From positions 186,001-250,000 of the forward strand of contig NZ_RZMY01000016.1 of assembly GCF_003992615.1 (NCBI RefSeq): a stretch of DNA of 64,000 nt, in the 5' to 3' direction. Made by a program: the position numbers and the translations under genes. The notes below the pieces were generated by a model. The model made no database searches. It worked only from the letters and a program-made list of their open reading frames with translations, and was not told the DNA's origin. Source of the stretch: Flagellimonas beolgyonensis. GTDB lineage: Bacteria > Bacteroidota > Bacteroidia > Flavobacteriales > Flavobacteriaceae. Every line of letters starts with the position of its first letter. Position 1 is the stretch's first letter. Below are positions 15,379-24,505 of the stretch, one piece after another.

Positions 15379-17148
15379 CTAATCCACAATCCCCATATGT
15401 TTTAAGAGAAAGGAGGCATTCATGTTCTGGCAGATACCCTCTTTAAATTTGTAGTCAAAGTAGAGTTCGTCATTTTTGATCTGGGCATCGAAATAGCGGT
15501 TTTCCACATGGGGCAACACATCCGCAAGGGTGCAAAGACTTAGGTCGTGGGTGGCTATCAAGCCAGTGGCCCCGGCGCGCACCAAGCGTTCCACAAACTT
15601 TTTGGAACCTTCGGCCTTGTCCACACTGTTGGTCCCTTTAAGGATTTCATCCAGAATGACGAAACAATCCCCTTTTTCCAATTCCTCGACGATGAATTTC
15701 AATCGTTTCAATTCGGCATAGAAATAGGAGGTTTCATCCGTCAAAGAATCCGAGGAACGCATGCTGGTCAACAATCGTACCGGAGCATATTTTACATCTT
15801 TCCCTAACACCGGCAACCCCATATTGGCCATCACGATCTGCAGTCCAACAGCGCGAAGAAAGGTACTTTTTCCGGCCATGTTGGCTCCAGTCACAATACA
15901 AAAACGGCCTTTGTCAATGGAAAAATCGTTTAACACATTTTTGATTGGGGCAATCAAGGGGTGTCCCACCGCTCTGGCCCGTAAAACCCCTTTGTCATCC
16001 ACAATTTTGGGGAAAGTATGATCGGGGTGGTTAAAGGCATAGTTGCCCAAACAGTTGTAGGCATCAAAAAAGGCAATGGCCTCGAACCAACCCTCTACCC
16101 GATGTCCGTATTTTGCCACCCAATCCTCCACCTGATAGGCAAAGTACAAACTCCAAAGCATGAATCCTTGGCCAAGCATCAGCACCAACAAATTGTTTTG
16201 TTGGTCCAACATCGCCATGTGTTGTGTGAAACGCTTTAAAACCTTAGAAGTTTTTTGCCCATCCAACAGTAGTTTTTCCTGCTGTTCTTTCAATACATCC
16301 GACTGAAATGTTTGCTGTTCCAACTCCAAAATGAGCCTTTGGTATTGATCGATGGTATCCTGCACCTTTGAAATGGCGGTTGAGAATGCCACTATCTTTT
16401 TTGCCTTGGAACCTACCAATAATAACCCGAACAAATACCAATATAAGATCAGGACTTCGGGTATTTGGCCCATGACCCCAAACACCACTATTAAAATGGA
16501 AATCAATGTAAAGACAGGAGCGCCAAATTTTATCCATTTAGGAAGAAAAGGCTTGTGCCCTTTTAACCAATTGGAAACCACGCTGTGCGATACCTCAGGT
16601 CTGGTTCCCCCTGCCAAGGCCCAAAAACGCTGTCGCCATTCGGGAAGCTGGGCCAATTCCTTTATGGCCTCTTGTTTTTGGGGTATGTTTTTGGGTCGAT
16701 CACTCAATAATAGTCCGGCCAAAATACCACTACCTTGATCAAGGGCCGTTCTGTTCAGGTATTGGTAGAAGGAACCTCTTCCGAACAGATCCAAGTCTTG
16801 TGCAAAGGGATGTTCCGGCTCCAAAAACTCCTTTCCATTCGGCAAATGATGAAATTTTCGCTCGAGTACGGACAATTCGGTTTCATTGATTTGGATCAAC
16901 CGCTCCAAATATCCCTTTTCGGATTTCAGATTGGCAAAACGTGCAACCAGCACCAAGAAAAGTGATAAACCCAAAGGTACCAACCCCCATAACCAAACAG
17001 AACCCCACAGTAAATAAATGCTACCCACAAGTCCCAAAAAAACGAAGAGCCGCAACGTGGCCAAAAGGGCCAGCCTCTTTTTTACCTGCTGCAGCTGTTG
17101 ACGATATTTGTTCCTTTGCGAAGTATAAAATTCCAGTTGTTGCTCCAT
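15379..17148 (-). CDS. MutS-family ATPase with N-terminal membrane helices
   Basis: Protein of 589 residues from the ATG at 17148; a TTG five codons earlier would overlap the upstream gene. After a basic coiled segment (1-30), two hydrophobic helices (about 30-75) and another pair near 205-245 suggest a membrane anchor. The C-terminal 220 residues are a MutS-type ATPase: Walker A GANMAGKSTFLRAVG, the ST loop SSDSLTDETSYFYAELKR, Walker B VILDEILKGTNS and the ATHDLSL switch. The mismatch-binding domain I (Phe-x-Glu) is absent, so this is not canonical MutS and probably not a mismatch sensor. It ends a tight minus-strand run of co-directional genes. Function unknown. Confidence 0.85.
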   Translation of the reverse strand: MEQQLEFYTSQRNKYRQQLQQVKKRLALLATLRLFVFLGLVGSIYLLWGSVWLWGLVPLGLSLFLVLVARFANLKSEKGYLERLIQINETELSVLERKFHHLPNGKEFLEPEHPFAQDLDLFGRGSFYQYLNRTALDQGSGILAGLLLSDRPKNIPQKQEAIKELAQLPEWRQRFWALAGGTRPEVSHSVVSNWLKGHKPFLPKWIKFGAPVFTLISILIVVFGVMGQIPEVLILYWYLFGLLLVGSKAKKIVAFSTAISKVQDTIDQYQRLILELEQQTFQSDVLKEQQEKLLLDGQKTSKVLKRFTQHMAMLDQQNNLLVLMLGQGFMLWSLYFAYQVEDWVAKYGHRVEGWFEAIAFFDAYNCLGNYAFNHPDHTFPKIVDDKGVLRARAVGHPLIAPIKNVLNDFSIDKGRFCIVTGANMAGKSTFLRAVGLQIVMANMGLPVLGKDVKYAPVRLLTSMRSSDSLTDETSYFYAELKRLKFIVEELEKGDCFVILDEILKGTNSVDKAEGSKKFVERLVRAGATGLIATHDLSLCTLADVLPHVENRYFDAQIKNDELYFDYKFKEGICQNMNASFLLKHMGIVD

Positions 17149-17155
17149 GTAATTT

Positions 17156-17515
17156 TTAGCCAAGATCCGCTAATTGTTGTTTGAGTTTTTTGGTAAGGCT
17201 GCCCACAATCAAGTCATAGGAATGATCTATCAATTCGGCAACCAATTGTGGTGGCAATTGTTCGTAATACAACGTGTTCCAATGTACCTTGCTCATGTGG
17301 TACCCAGGTGTTATCAATCTATCATACTGTTCCCGAAGTTCCTCCGATTTTTCCGGATCACATTTCAGGTTGCATTGCGGGGGCATCCGCTCTAAAGGTA
17401 CCAAGGCGAACATTTTACCCATTACCTTGAACACCAAGGTATCGGCATCAAAAGGAAACTCTTCCGTTACTCCCTTTTTTGCCAAACACCGCAGACGGAG
17501 TTCTTCGACATTCAT
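17156..17515 (-). CDS. MmcQ/YjbR-family protein
   Basis: Small soluble protein of 119 residues with the complete MmcQ/YjbR fold: EELRLRCLAKKGVTEEFPFD at the start, a central VFKVMGKMFALVP strand pair, NLKCDPEKSEELREQY, and TPGYHMSKVHWNTLYY near the end. The fold is CyaY-like; a DNA-binding role is often annotated but is poorly supported. The gene is 7 bases before the MutS-like start and 2 bases after the Dabb gene on the same strand, so it is probably co-transcribed. Confidence 0.9.
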   Translation of the reverse strand: MNVEELRLRCLAKKGVTEEFPFDADTLVFKVMGKMFALVPLERMPPQCNLKCDPEKSEELREQYDRLITPGYHMSKVHWNTLYYEQLPPQLVAELIDHSYDLIVGSLTKKLKQQLADLG

Positions 17516-17517
17516 TT

Positions 17518-17910
17518 TTAAAGACCTTCAGAATCGTACACAATGACCTTTTCCCACAAATCTTCACACTCGTTGATGAAGACCAAATGGGGCGCTTCTA
17601 CCTGGTATGCTGCCTGCGCTTCCGCCGAATCAAAAGATAAGATCAAGGAATAGGTGAACGAGTCGTCCACCACAGCCCGGATGGCTTTGGGCGGTTTCCC
17701 GATAAACTTGGTTTTGGCATATTCGGAATTATCCAAGAACTTTTGCAAGGAGGCCTCGAACTTTGCCCGATCTGCTTTGCTATCCGGATTTTTCAACCAA
17801 AAATAAACCACGTGGGCAAAGGCGTGGTCAAAGGTTTGCTCTTTGCTTTGCGAAAAGCCAACTGCTGTGATCATACCCATCAACATTAAAGTCAAAAACT
17901 TGATTTTCAT
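17518..17910 (-). CDS. Secreted Dabb (stress-responsive alpha/beta barrel) protein
   Basis: Protein of 130 residues with a signal peptide (MKIKFLTLMLMGMITAVGFS) followed by a Dabb ferredoxin-like barrel: FAHVVYFWLKNPDSKADRAKFEASLQKFL at the start, PPKAIRAVVDDSFTYSLILSFDSAEAQAAYQ in the centre and HLVFINECEDLWEKVIVYDS at the end. Most flavobacterial versions are periplasmic, as here. Biochemical role is unknown. Two-base gaps separate it from its neighbours on both sides. Confidence 0.88.
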   Translation of the reverse strand: MKIKFLTLMLMGMITAVGFSQSKEQTFDHAFAHVVYFWLKNPDSKADRAKFEASLQKFLDNSEYAKTKFIGKPPKAIRAVVDDSFTYSLILSFDSAEAQAAYQVEAPHLVFINECEDLWEKVIVYDSEGL

Positions 17911-17912
17911 AT

Positions 17913-18536
17913 TTATTCTTCTATAAATTGTTTTTCACGATTTGATATTTCCAAGGCGGAGTAGTCCAATTTCCAGCCAATGGTCTCCACGATTTTTTCC
18001 ACGACAAAGACAGCTTGCAACGCTTCTTTCCGTGCAGTTTCCATCAATCCACTTTCTGGGATCTTGTTTTTGATATGTTCCTTTGCTTCTTGATTAAGCT
18101 GGGTAAGGTCTGTCGGTGAAAAGCTGTTGAAAATCCCGTTTTTGATATCATAGAACTGCAGATCGGGCTCAATCGACAACACTTCCGGTTGTGGAAAACG
18201 GCTTAAAATGATTTTTCGGTTTTCGTTATCGGCCTTAAGTTCCAGTTTATTCAGGTCGTACCCGATATGTGCCTTGGCCTTAATGACGATCAACGCCTTT
18301 TTCTTGCTTCGGAAAAGGCTCATAAAACTGTCCTTGGTGTTCTCGTAGTGGTAGATTTCAGCAAAATCCCCTTCCACAGAGACCAATTTGTACACACTGC
18401 GTATTTTTTCCAATAGTACCGTGGACTGCTGTAAGGTTACTTCTTTGTTTCGCTTTTTACGGAACAGGGAGAACATCCAATACATCAGAATGGCACCAAG
18501 AACAAGTCCAAGAATGGTATCTACAACTTCTCCCAT
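17913..18536 (-). CDS. DUF4230 membrane-anchored protein
   Basis: Protein of 207 residues beginning at the ATG at 18536, one base after the upstream TGA (TGAGATG); a TTG four codons earlier is less likely. One N-terminal helix (VDTILGLVLGAILMYWMFSLF) anchors it, with the rest outside the membrane. The DUF4230 domain shows YKLVSVEGDFAEIYHYENT, a hydrophobic strand ALIVIKAKAHIGYDL, and a C-terminal helix rich in Glu and Lys. Function is unknown. Confidence 0.85.
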   Translation of the reverse strand: MGEVVDTILGLVLGAILMYWMFSLFRKKRNKEVTLQQSTVLLEKIRSVYKLVSVEGDFAEIYHYENTKDSFMSLFRSKKKALIVIKAKAHIGYDLNKLELKADNENRKIILSRFPQPEVLSIEPDLQFYDIKNGIFNSFSPTDLTQLNQEAKEHIKNKIPESGLMETARKEALQAVFVVEKIVETIGWKLDYSALEISNREKQFIEE

Positions 18537-18537
18537 C

Positions 18538-18891
18538 TCAATTTCCAATTTCCCCTAAATGGGTGTATTTAAATCCATTGTCATATTTTAAGCCGTATCC
18601 TAGGGCGCGGTCAAACGAAGAGTGCGAAAACAGGATGATTCCTGCCAACTGCAGAACGGGCAATGCAATGTACGTCCCCGTCAAATACACCAAAATAGCG
18701 ATTCCCTTATGGTGAAAAAGATTGTAAGTGGCCGCCCCTACCTTATTGCCGAACAAATAGCCCAACATGCCAATATCTGGGACCAGCAACAGTACCACAA
18801 ACCACCACCAGGCAAAATCCAGTTGATCAAACAGATAGATGCCCAACGCCAACATCATTACCTCTTCCAATTTAATGATCGTCTTCATCAT
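18538..18891 (-). CDS. DUF4260 small membrane protein
   Basis: Integral membrane protein of 117 residues with about four short helices (LEEVMMLALGIYLF, WWWFVVLLLVPDIGMLGYLFG, GIAILVYLTGTYIALPVLQLAGIILF). The conserved DUF4260 signatures PDIGMLGY, NLFHHK and HSSFDRALGYGLKY are present. Function is unknown. It overlaps the cyclase gene by four bases (ATGA) upstream and abuts the DUF4230 gene. Confidence 0.88.
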   Translation of the reverse strand: MMKTIIKLEEVMMLALGIYLFDQLDFAWWWFVVLLLVPDIGMLGYLFGNKVGAATYNLFHHKGIAILVYLTGTYIALPVLQLAGIILFSHSSFDRALGYGLKYDNGFKYTHLGEIGN

Positions 18892-19637
18892 TCCTCAATT
18901 TTATAGAGCACCGGCCGGCTTGGGCTGGCATCGTTCTCGAATGGTGCAACCTGCAAGTCCAAAAAATAGGTGCCATCGGTGACGGGATTGGGCACAAATA
19001 TAAATTCGGTGATCGTGGCCTTTTTGCGTCGCTTCCCGTTCATGTTCCAGAAAGCTTTGTGGGCCAAAAGTTCACCATCATCCTTTTCCTTGTCCACGGA
19101 AGGCAGATCGATGAGCAAATGGTCCACACCCTTTTGAACCAAATAGTGGGTAGCCTCTTCCAGCAAATAGGGTGGGTTGGAATCGGAATATTGTCTGAAC
19201 TTTTTATCGCTTAGGTTGGGAATGGTCCGAATCACCACTGCTTGCCGTTTTTTGTTGCCCAAGGCATATTTCAATTGCTTTTCGGATATGACAAAATCAC
19301 CGTTCAGCTGCTCAGGGGCCACTGTGATCAACTCGGCCAGACAAAAAAACTTTTTAAGGCTTTTGTTCACCGAATGAAACTCTTCCGTGATATGCCCCAA
19401 ACATTCGGTATGGGTTACGTGTGAGTGCGGGTTGAACCAGATATCGTTAAAGTTTACTGGCGCGCCTTCGGCTACACTGCCCACAAAATCCCCTTCTTTG
19501 TGCGGTTGGATGGTGGGAGGACCCAAATACCAAGCGTTCACATTGTTTTGTGCCCCGGTCAACGGGATGGAAATATCCAATGGTTGGGACAGGTCGATCT
19601 TATAATTTCGGGAGTTATGTTTTATGGTCGCAATCAT
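18888..19637 (-). CDS. Cyclase-family (kynurenine formamidase-like) metal hydrolase
   Basis: Soluble protein of 249 residues of the Cyclase/formamidase superfamily. The metal-binding HxGTHxD signature appears as HSHVTHTECLGHI near residue 73, a variant with Glu-Cys in place of Asp, so metal ligation may differ. Further conserved parts are VVIRTIPN, DHLLIDLPSVDKEKDDG and HKAFWN near 205. The substrate is unknown. It overlaps hemW and the DUF4260 gene by four bases each, which implies translational coupling. Confidence 0.85.
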   Translation of the reverse strand: MIATIKHNSRNYKIDLSQPLDISIPLTGAQNNVNAWYLGPPTIQPHKEGDFVGSVAEGAPVNFNDIWFNPHSHVTHTECLGHITEEFHSVNKSLKKFFCLAELITVAPEQLNGDFVISEKQLKYALGNKKRQAVVIRTIPNLSDKKFRQYSDSNPPYLLEEATHYLVQKGVDHLLIDLPSVDKEKDDGELLAHKAFWNMNGKRRKKATITEFIFVPNPVTDGTYFLDLQVAPFENDASPSRPVLYKIEE

Positions 19638-20767
19638 AATCCCAAGTTAACCATAAATAAATCCGAAGCAATTCCATCGGCCAAAAACTTTCCTTTTTTG
19701 GTGGTCTTCAGCACGTCTTCATCCCACTGCAAAAATCCTTGTTCGACAAACTTGGCGGCTTGAATTTCCAGATACTTGAGATAATTTGGGCCAAAGTCAT
19801 CTTCAATGGTTTTTAGTGGTACGCCCCAAATGGTACGAAGGCCCGTCATCACAGATTCGTTGTAACGATCAATAGTGGTAAGGGTTTCCACGTCACTGGG
19901 CAAGACCCCTTCCTTTATTTTTTTGATATAGGTGGGGTTGTTACGCACGTTCCAACTGCGATGCTCCCCATCAAAAGAATGTGCGGACGGACCTATCCCG
20001 ATGTATTTTTTACCCAGCCAATAGGAGGTATTGTTTTGGGAAAAATAGCCCGGTTTGCCAAAGTTGGAGATTTCATAGTTTACAAATCCATGGGCTTCCA
20101 AAATGTCCACCAACATATAGAATTGCTCTTGGGCCTGTTCATCATCCACATTGGGCACAACCCCTTTTTCAATGAATTTTTTGAGTGCGGTCTTGGGCTC
20201 CACCGTTAAGGCGTAGCTTGAAATATGGGGCAAACCCAATTCCAGTGCTTTTTGGATGTTGGCTTCCCACCGGGCATTGTCCATTCCCGGAATCCCGTAG
20301 ATCAAATCAATGGTGATGTTATCAAAATATTCCGTGGCCTCTTGAATGCTTTGTTCCGCTTCACTCGCGTTGTGGGCACGGTTCATCAGCTTCAGATCTT
20401 CATCAAAAAAGGATTGGATGCCGATGCTGAGACGATTAATTCGACTTTTGGACAATTGGATGATTTGATGGCTGGACAAATCGTCCGGATTTGCTTCCAA
20501 GGTGATTTCTGGGTAATCAATTACTTTGTAATGGTCATAAACGGTTTGGATCAAGCGTTCAATTTCTTCAGTCGTTAAAACCGAAGGAGTACCACCCCCA
20601 AAATAGATGGTCTCCAGAGTATCTTGCACCTCATCCTTCCGCATCTTTATTTCCTTCACCAATGCATCGACCATGGCCTCCTTTTTTCCCGTTTGGGTGG
20701 AAAAATGAAAGTCACAATAATGGCAAGCTTGCTTGCAAAAAGGCACATGAATATAAACGCCACTCAT
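19634..20767 (-). CDS. hemW: Radical SAM heme chaperone HemW
   Basis: Cytoplasmic radical SAM protein of 377 residues. The 4Fe-4S motif CxxxCxxC is at C11, C15 and C18, followed by the extra cysteine-free DFHF typical of the HemN-like group. Further conserved parts are YFGGGTPSVL, LEANPDDL, GIQSFFDEDLKLMNRAHN, IDLIYGIPG, and the C-terminal HemN domain with GIGPSAHSF. It lacks the extended N-terminus of true HemN oxidases, which supports a heme-inserting chaperone instead of coproporphyrinogen dehydrogenase. It starts the overlapping minus-strand run down to the MutS-like gene. Confidence 0.93.
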   Translation of the reverse strand: MSGVYIHVPFCKQACHYCDFHFSTQTGKKEAMVDALVKEIKMRKDEVQDTLETIYFGGGTPSVLTTEEIERLIQTVYDHYKVIDYPEITLEANPDDLSSHQIIQLSKSRINRLSIGIQSFFDEDLKLMNRAHNASEAEQSIQEATEYFDNITIDLIYGIPGMDNARWEANIQKALELGLPHISSYALTVEPKTALKKFIEKGVVPNVDDEQAQEQFYMLVDILEAHGFVNYEISNFGKPGYFSQNNTSYWLGKKYIGIGPSAHSFDGEHRSWNVRNNPTYIKKIKEGVLPSDVETLTTIDRYNESVMTGLRTIWGVPLKTIEDDFGPNYLKYLEIQAAKFVEQGFLQWDEDVLKTTKKGKFLADGIASDLFMVNLGL

Positions 20768-20860
20768 TCAATTAACAATTAGCAATAAACAAGGTACAAT
20801 TATCAATCATTTGGCAATCGGATATCTGATATCTGATGTCTGACATCAGATTTTGACTGT
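20768..20860. repeat. Degenerate repeat-rich spacer with hairpin
   Basis: Low-complexity spacer with AACAATTAGCAAT-like runs and the overlapping words GATATCTGATATCTGATGTC. The segment at 20832-20850 is a perfect 9-1-9 hairpin (arms TCTGATGTC/GACATCAGA). Similar debris lies at 35236-35421. I see no promoter or gene. Confidence 0.5.
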
Positions 20861-21418
20861 TTATTGTTTATTGAGCTTATCCGGATTTTGTTTGACGAAG
20901 GCTTCCCAACCGGTGTAGCTCTTACCTACCTCTACCCTACCTTCATTGTAAAAATGGCAAACAGCAGCTGCAAGTCCATCGGTACTATCCAAATTTTTGG
21001 GAAGGGATTTCAATTTTAAAACACTTTGAAGCATTTTGGCCACTTGCTCTTTGCTTGCATTTCCATTTCCGGTTATGGCCATCTTGATTTTTTTGGGCAT
21101 GTACTCCGTGATTGGAATCTGGCGGGATAGCCCCGCCGCCATGGCCACCCCCTGGGCACGGCCCAATTTGAGCATGGACTGCACATTTTTTCCATAAAAA
21201 GGGGCCTCAATGGCAATTTCATCGGGGTGGTAGGTATCGATGAGCTCTATGGTCCGCTCAAATATAAGCTTGAGCTTGGTATAGGGATCTTCATATTTTT
21301 TGAGCAGCAATTCGTTCATCTGTACAAAGTGCATCTGTTTGTTGATCACTTTTATGATGCCAAAACCCATGATGGTGGTTCCGGGGTCTATCCCCAATAT
21401 GATTTTTTCTGTTGCCAA
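20861..21418 (-). CDS. ruvC: Holliday junction resolvase RuvC
   Basis: Homodimeric endonuclease of 185 residues that cleaves four-way junctions in recombinational repair with RuvAB. Catalytic acids are visible in GIDPGTTIMGFG (D11), IAIEAPFYG and the C-terminal DSTDGLAAAVCH region. The start is a TTG at 21418, decided because the next in-frame ATG lies inside the catalytic motif and because TTG is 3 bases after the upstream stop. The length matches the family with a short C-terminal tail. It follows a small lipoprotein gene and is probably expressed with it. Confidence 0.93.
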   Translation of the reverse strand: MATEKIILGIDPGTTIMGFGIIKVINKQMHFVQMNELLLKKYEDPYTKLKLIFERTIELIDTYHPDEIAIEAPFYGKNVQSMLKLGRAQGVAMAAGLSRQIPITEYMPKKIKMAITGNGNASKEQVAKMLQSVLKLKSLPKNLDSTDGLAAAVCHFYNEGRVEVGKSYTGWEAFVKQNPDKLNKQ

Positions 21419-21421
21419 AGT

Positions 21422-21901
21422 TCAATTGGTGTTTAACAAGAGTGGGAGCCTAAACCGAAGACTCACTGGATTCCCTCTTTTCAAGGCCGGGGCCACTGTG
21501 GTCAAATCGTTCAAACGTGCCGTTATTTTTGCGTTGAAATCGGCTATTTCATTGAGCACGGAAGTCTTTTCCTCCACATTGAGTACCGAGATGAAACCAT
21601 GTTCATCGATCAAAAAATCAACGTAGACCGTATCATTCAAATCGTGCTGTACCTGAAATTTGAGTCCGGACAACGCTTTCGAGAAGGTATCGATCATTAC
21701 GGTTTGGAAACATTGTTTTTGGGCCTCCTTAACGGCCAATTCGTCACAACTATCGAAGTGGGGATATTGGTCCACATCGTTCCAATCGATGGCTAAAAGT
21801 TCCTCGTTGACCAATTTTTGGGCCTTGTCCTCTTTGGACTCAAAAAGCTCGCACGAAGCGAGCAGCCCTACAAAAAGTGACATCCACAAAAACTTCCGCA
21901 T
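21422..21901 (-). CDS. Small lipoprotein with TonB-like C-terminal remnant
   Basis: Lipoprotein of 159 residues: a signal with a lipobox (LLASC at 13-17). The mature part has FDSCDELAVKEAQKQCFQTVM, which recalls the VFPGC...KRACFQ segment of flavobacterial TonB-like C-terminal domains (also in the M56 protein at 23090-24505), then a strand pattern VYVDFLIDEHGFISVL and a final SLRFRLPLLL. I infer a short, free-standing TonB-C-like domain, possibly periplasmic or in the outer membrane. Partner and function are unknown. It lies 44 bases after the TPR gene and 3 bases before ruvC. Confidence 0.7.
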   Translation of the reverse strand: MRKFLWMSLFVGLLASCELFESKEDKAQKLVNEELLAIDWNDVDQYPHFDSCDELAVKEAQKQCFQTVMIDTFSKALSGLKFQVQHDLNDTVYVDFLIDEHGFISVLNVEEKTSVLNEIADFNAKITARLNDLTTVAPALKRGNPVSLRFRLPLLLNTN

Positions 21902-21945
21902 AACAGCCCCTAGAATTTGGCTGAAATTACGACATTTTAAAGAAA

Positions 21946-23082
21946 TTAATTGCCCGCGTAGTGTATTTCCTCCTTAATCTCAGAAACGCGTTTCAGCACC
22001 CGTTCCTTTAAAAATGGCGGTAGATCGGGATATAGGTCCAACAACCGTTCAAAATAGGGTAACCTTGTTTTGGGGTCCTTGAAGTATTCATCGGCAAGAA
22101 CGCAGACCTGATAATAATTGTATGGATTCTCCTTGTTTTCTTCCCACGCCATTTTGTAGTACGCCATCGATTCCTTGGTCTTGTTTTGAAGGCGGGCAAT
22201 GCGGCCCAGATCGGCATATTCCTTTTCAAAGGTTTCGGTGCGTTCTTCGATGGATTTTTTGATATATACCTGGGCACTGTCCAACTGTTTGTCCTGCATA
22301 AACGCTTGCCCCATTCCCAAATAGGCTTCGGCCAAATAACCAGGCACTACAGACAACATTCGATAAGCTTCAACGGCTTTTTCGTTTTCGTAGCTACGGT
22401 AATAACTGTGTGCCAATCGTTCCAAAACAAAAGGCCTATCCTCTCCCAACGCGATCAACTTTTCAAACCAGGGAATGGCTGGTTGGTACTGCCCATTGTT
22501 GAAATAGGCCTGTGCCTTAAGGTTGATCATGGACACATCATTTTCATAAAACCGAAGTCCTTGATCCACATAGACCAACGCAGAATCCCTAATTTCCTGC
22601 CCCACAAAATACTTTCCAAGGGAATAGAGACTGCGCAAATGGGTACTGTCCAGAGCAACTGCTTTTCGGAAAGCTTCATTGGCCTCTTCTTGCTTAAGGG
22701 AGTTTTCCAAAGTGCGACCCAAGTAGTAAAAATATTCCGGGTTCTGTTGGTTCTCCACAATCAAAGTGTTGAAGGCCTCCAGTGCAGGTTGGTAATTTTT
22801 GGTTTTGAGCAGGAGTTTACCGAACTCGAACCGGGCAATCTCCATATTGGGGTAACTTTTAAGGGTGGCCTCGTATTGGGCCAATGCCTTATCGAAGTTC
22901 CCGACGGCATGGTACGCACGGGCAATCTGAAGACTGGCTTGCGCATTGCCTTCTTTGGCATATTCGTTTATGGCTGCCGCATAATTGCCCATGGTGTACA
23001 GACTGTCGGCAACGGACAAAGCCGATGACTGGGCACCGGCTTGTAATGATATCAACAAAAAGAGAACAAGGATTTTTTTCAA
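21946..23082 (-). CDS. Periplasmic tetratricopeptide-repeat protein
   Basis: Protein of 378 residues with a signal peptide (MKKILVLFLLISLQAGAQ) and at least eight TPR units, clear at AISLQIARAYHAVGNFDKALAQYEA-type repeats from about residue 50 to 330. The start is TTG at 23082, fixed by the signal peptide and by the M56 stop 7 bases upstream. Position behind a BlaI/M56 pair suggests it is an effector or accessory of that system, as TPR proteins often follow such pairs in flavobacteria. Its ligand is unknown. Confidence 0.85.
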   Translation of the reverse strand: MKKILVLFLLISLQAGAQSSALSVADSLYTMGNYAAAINEYAKEGNAQASLQIARAYHAVGNFDKALAQYEATLKSYPNMEIARFEFGKLLLKTKNYQPALEAFNTLIVENQQNPEYFYYLGRTLENSLKQEEANEAFRKAVALDSTHLRSLYSLGKYFVGQEIRDSALVYVDQGLRFYENDVSMINLKAQAYFNNGQYQPAIPWFEKLIALGEDRPFVLERLAHSYYRSYENEKAVEAYRMLSVVPGYLAEAYLGMGQAFMQDKQLDSAQVYIKKSIEERTETFEKEYADLGRIARLQNKTKESMAYYKMAWEENKENPYNYYQVCVLADEYFKDPKTRLPYFERLLDLYPDLPPFLKERVLKRVSEIKEEIHYAGN

Positions 23083-23089
23083 TGTTTTT

Positions 23090-24505
23090 TTACTTCAATT
23101 TAAAGGTTATTGGAACAGAAAACGGAACATCTACTGCCTGACCTTGATGTTTTCCCGGTTCCATTAAAGGTAATCGACTTACTATGCGCTTCGCCTCTTC
23201 TTCCAATAACGGATCAGGACCTTTTGTTCTAATATCTTTAATGGTGCCATCTGCTCCAATGATAAATACCATATTCACTTTTCCTTGAATTCCCTTTTCT
23301 TGCGCCTCCTTGGGATAGTTGAAATGCTTGCGAATATGCTGAAATATCTGCTCTTGAAAGCAAGCTCTTTTATCCTCAACATTTACACAACCAGGAAAAA
23401 CTGGCACCTCATCTATGGTAGCGAAAGGAACTAATTCAACATTGGGATTATTCATACCCGTTGTAACAGTCCAACCATTTACATTTTGGGGAGATTCATT
23501 TATTTTTTTTACCAATGTTTGGGTGATTTTCATGATGCTTTCCCTCTCATTGGGTGTAAGTGAATCCATAGATTCAATTTCCTTGTTCAATATGGTCAAC
23601 TTTGCTTCCAAGGTTTCATTCTCTGATACTTTTACAGGTTCAGGTACTTCTGATTCACAGGAAGTATACACCAACATCCCCAATACCAAGGGCAACAACA
23701 ATACATACTTTAACTGCCAAACGGCTTTCGAACGTTTTTTTTGTAACATGACTATTCGTTTTTTGATTAATGATTTCGTAAAAAATTGATTGACGAAACT
23801 GATGCGTTGCGTGCTGAACGCTTCGGACAACAGGATTTCAAAATGTTCTTTTTTATTGTGCTTCACGGCCTGGGCATCTGCAATGAACTCGTGCAGTTCG
23901 GCCATGCGGTTTTGGTACACATATACCAGCGGATTGAACCAAAAGACAATACGGGCCAATTCAAATAAGAGCAGGTCCAAGGAATGGTGCTGCCGTACAT
24001 GCACCAATTCGTGGGCGATGATGTTGGCCTCCTTATCCTTTCGGATTTCCGCTCCCAAAAAAATGTTCCTAAAAAAAGAAAAGGCCAATGCGCTTTCCTT
24101 TACGGTGACTTTGGTGAACTCCGGGAATTGGTCCACGATCCCTTGGCGACGAAGTTGCGCCAACTGAAACAGTTTTTGTCCAAACCAAAAAGCTGCCACC
24201 GCAGCACCGATTGCCATTACCCAAAAATACCAGGGCATGATCGACCAAAAAGAAGCTTCGGTGCCTTCCGGTCCCAAAACCAACCCGTCCAATTGGTTCA
24301 GGTAAACGGTAGCGGTTCCCAATTGTTCCGGCATACTGGATTTTAGAGCTTCCACTTTTATCCACGGCAGCACCAAACTCAACCCGAAGGTGGCCAAAAG
24401 GTAGAGTCGGTTCCATTGAAAAAAAGTTTCTTTCTTTAGAAAAAGGTCGTAGGCCAACAAAAAGACCAACTGAAATGCCAAGGTTTCCAAGATATAGGTA
24501 ATCAT
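23090..24505 (-). CDS. M56 BlaR1-like protease fused to TonB-like C-terminal domain (system B)
   Basis: Membrane protein of 471 residues. Helices near 5-25, 35-50 and 90-110 precede the protease motif HELVHVRQHH near residue 195 with HEFIAD near 240; another membrane helix lies at about 285-303. The C-terminal part (about 375-471) is a TonB-C domain (VFPGCVNVEDKRACFQ, EKGIQGKVNMVFIIGADGTI, VPFSVPITFKLK), a fusion frequent in Bacteroidota. It probably senses an envelope signal and inactivates the BlaI repressor encoded four bases overlapping upstream. The signal is unknown. Confidence 0.9.
   Translation of the reverse strand: MITYILETLAFQLVFLLAYDLFLKKETFFQWNRLYLLATFGLSLVLPWIKVEALKSSMPEQLGTATVYLNQLDGLVLGPEGTEASFWSIMPWYFWVMAIGAAVAAFWFGQKLFQLAQLRRQGIVDQFPEFTKVTVKESALAFSFFRNIFLGAEIRKDKEANIIAHELVHVRQHHSLDLLLFELARIVFWFNPLVYVYQNRMAELHEFIADAQAVKHNKKEHFEILLSEAFSTQRISFVNQFFTKSLIKKRIVMLQKKRSKAVWQLKYVLLLPLVLGMLVYTSCESEVPEPVKVSENETLEAKLTILNKEIESMDSLTPNERESIMKITQTLVKKINESPQNVNGWTVTTGMNNPNVELVPFATIDEVPVFPGCVNVEDKRACFQEQIFQHIRKHFNYPKEAQEKGIQGKVNMVFIIGADGTIKDIRTKGPDPLLEEEAKRIVSRLPLMEPGKHQGQAVDVPFSVPITFKLK

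Noticed and set aside
20821..20850. Hairpin in the hemW/ruvC spacer as a terminator.
   Set aside because: There is only a four-T run on the plus strand, and the genes read the other way.
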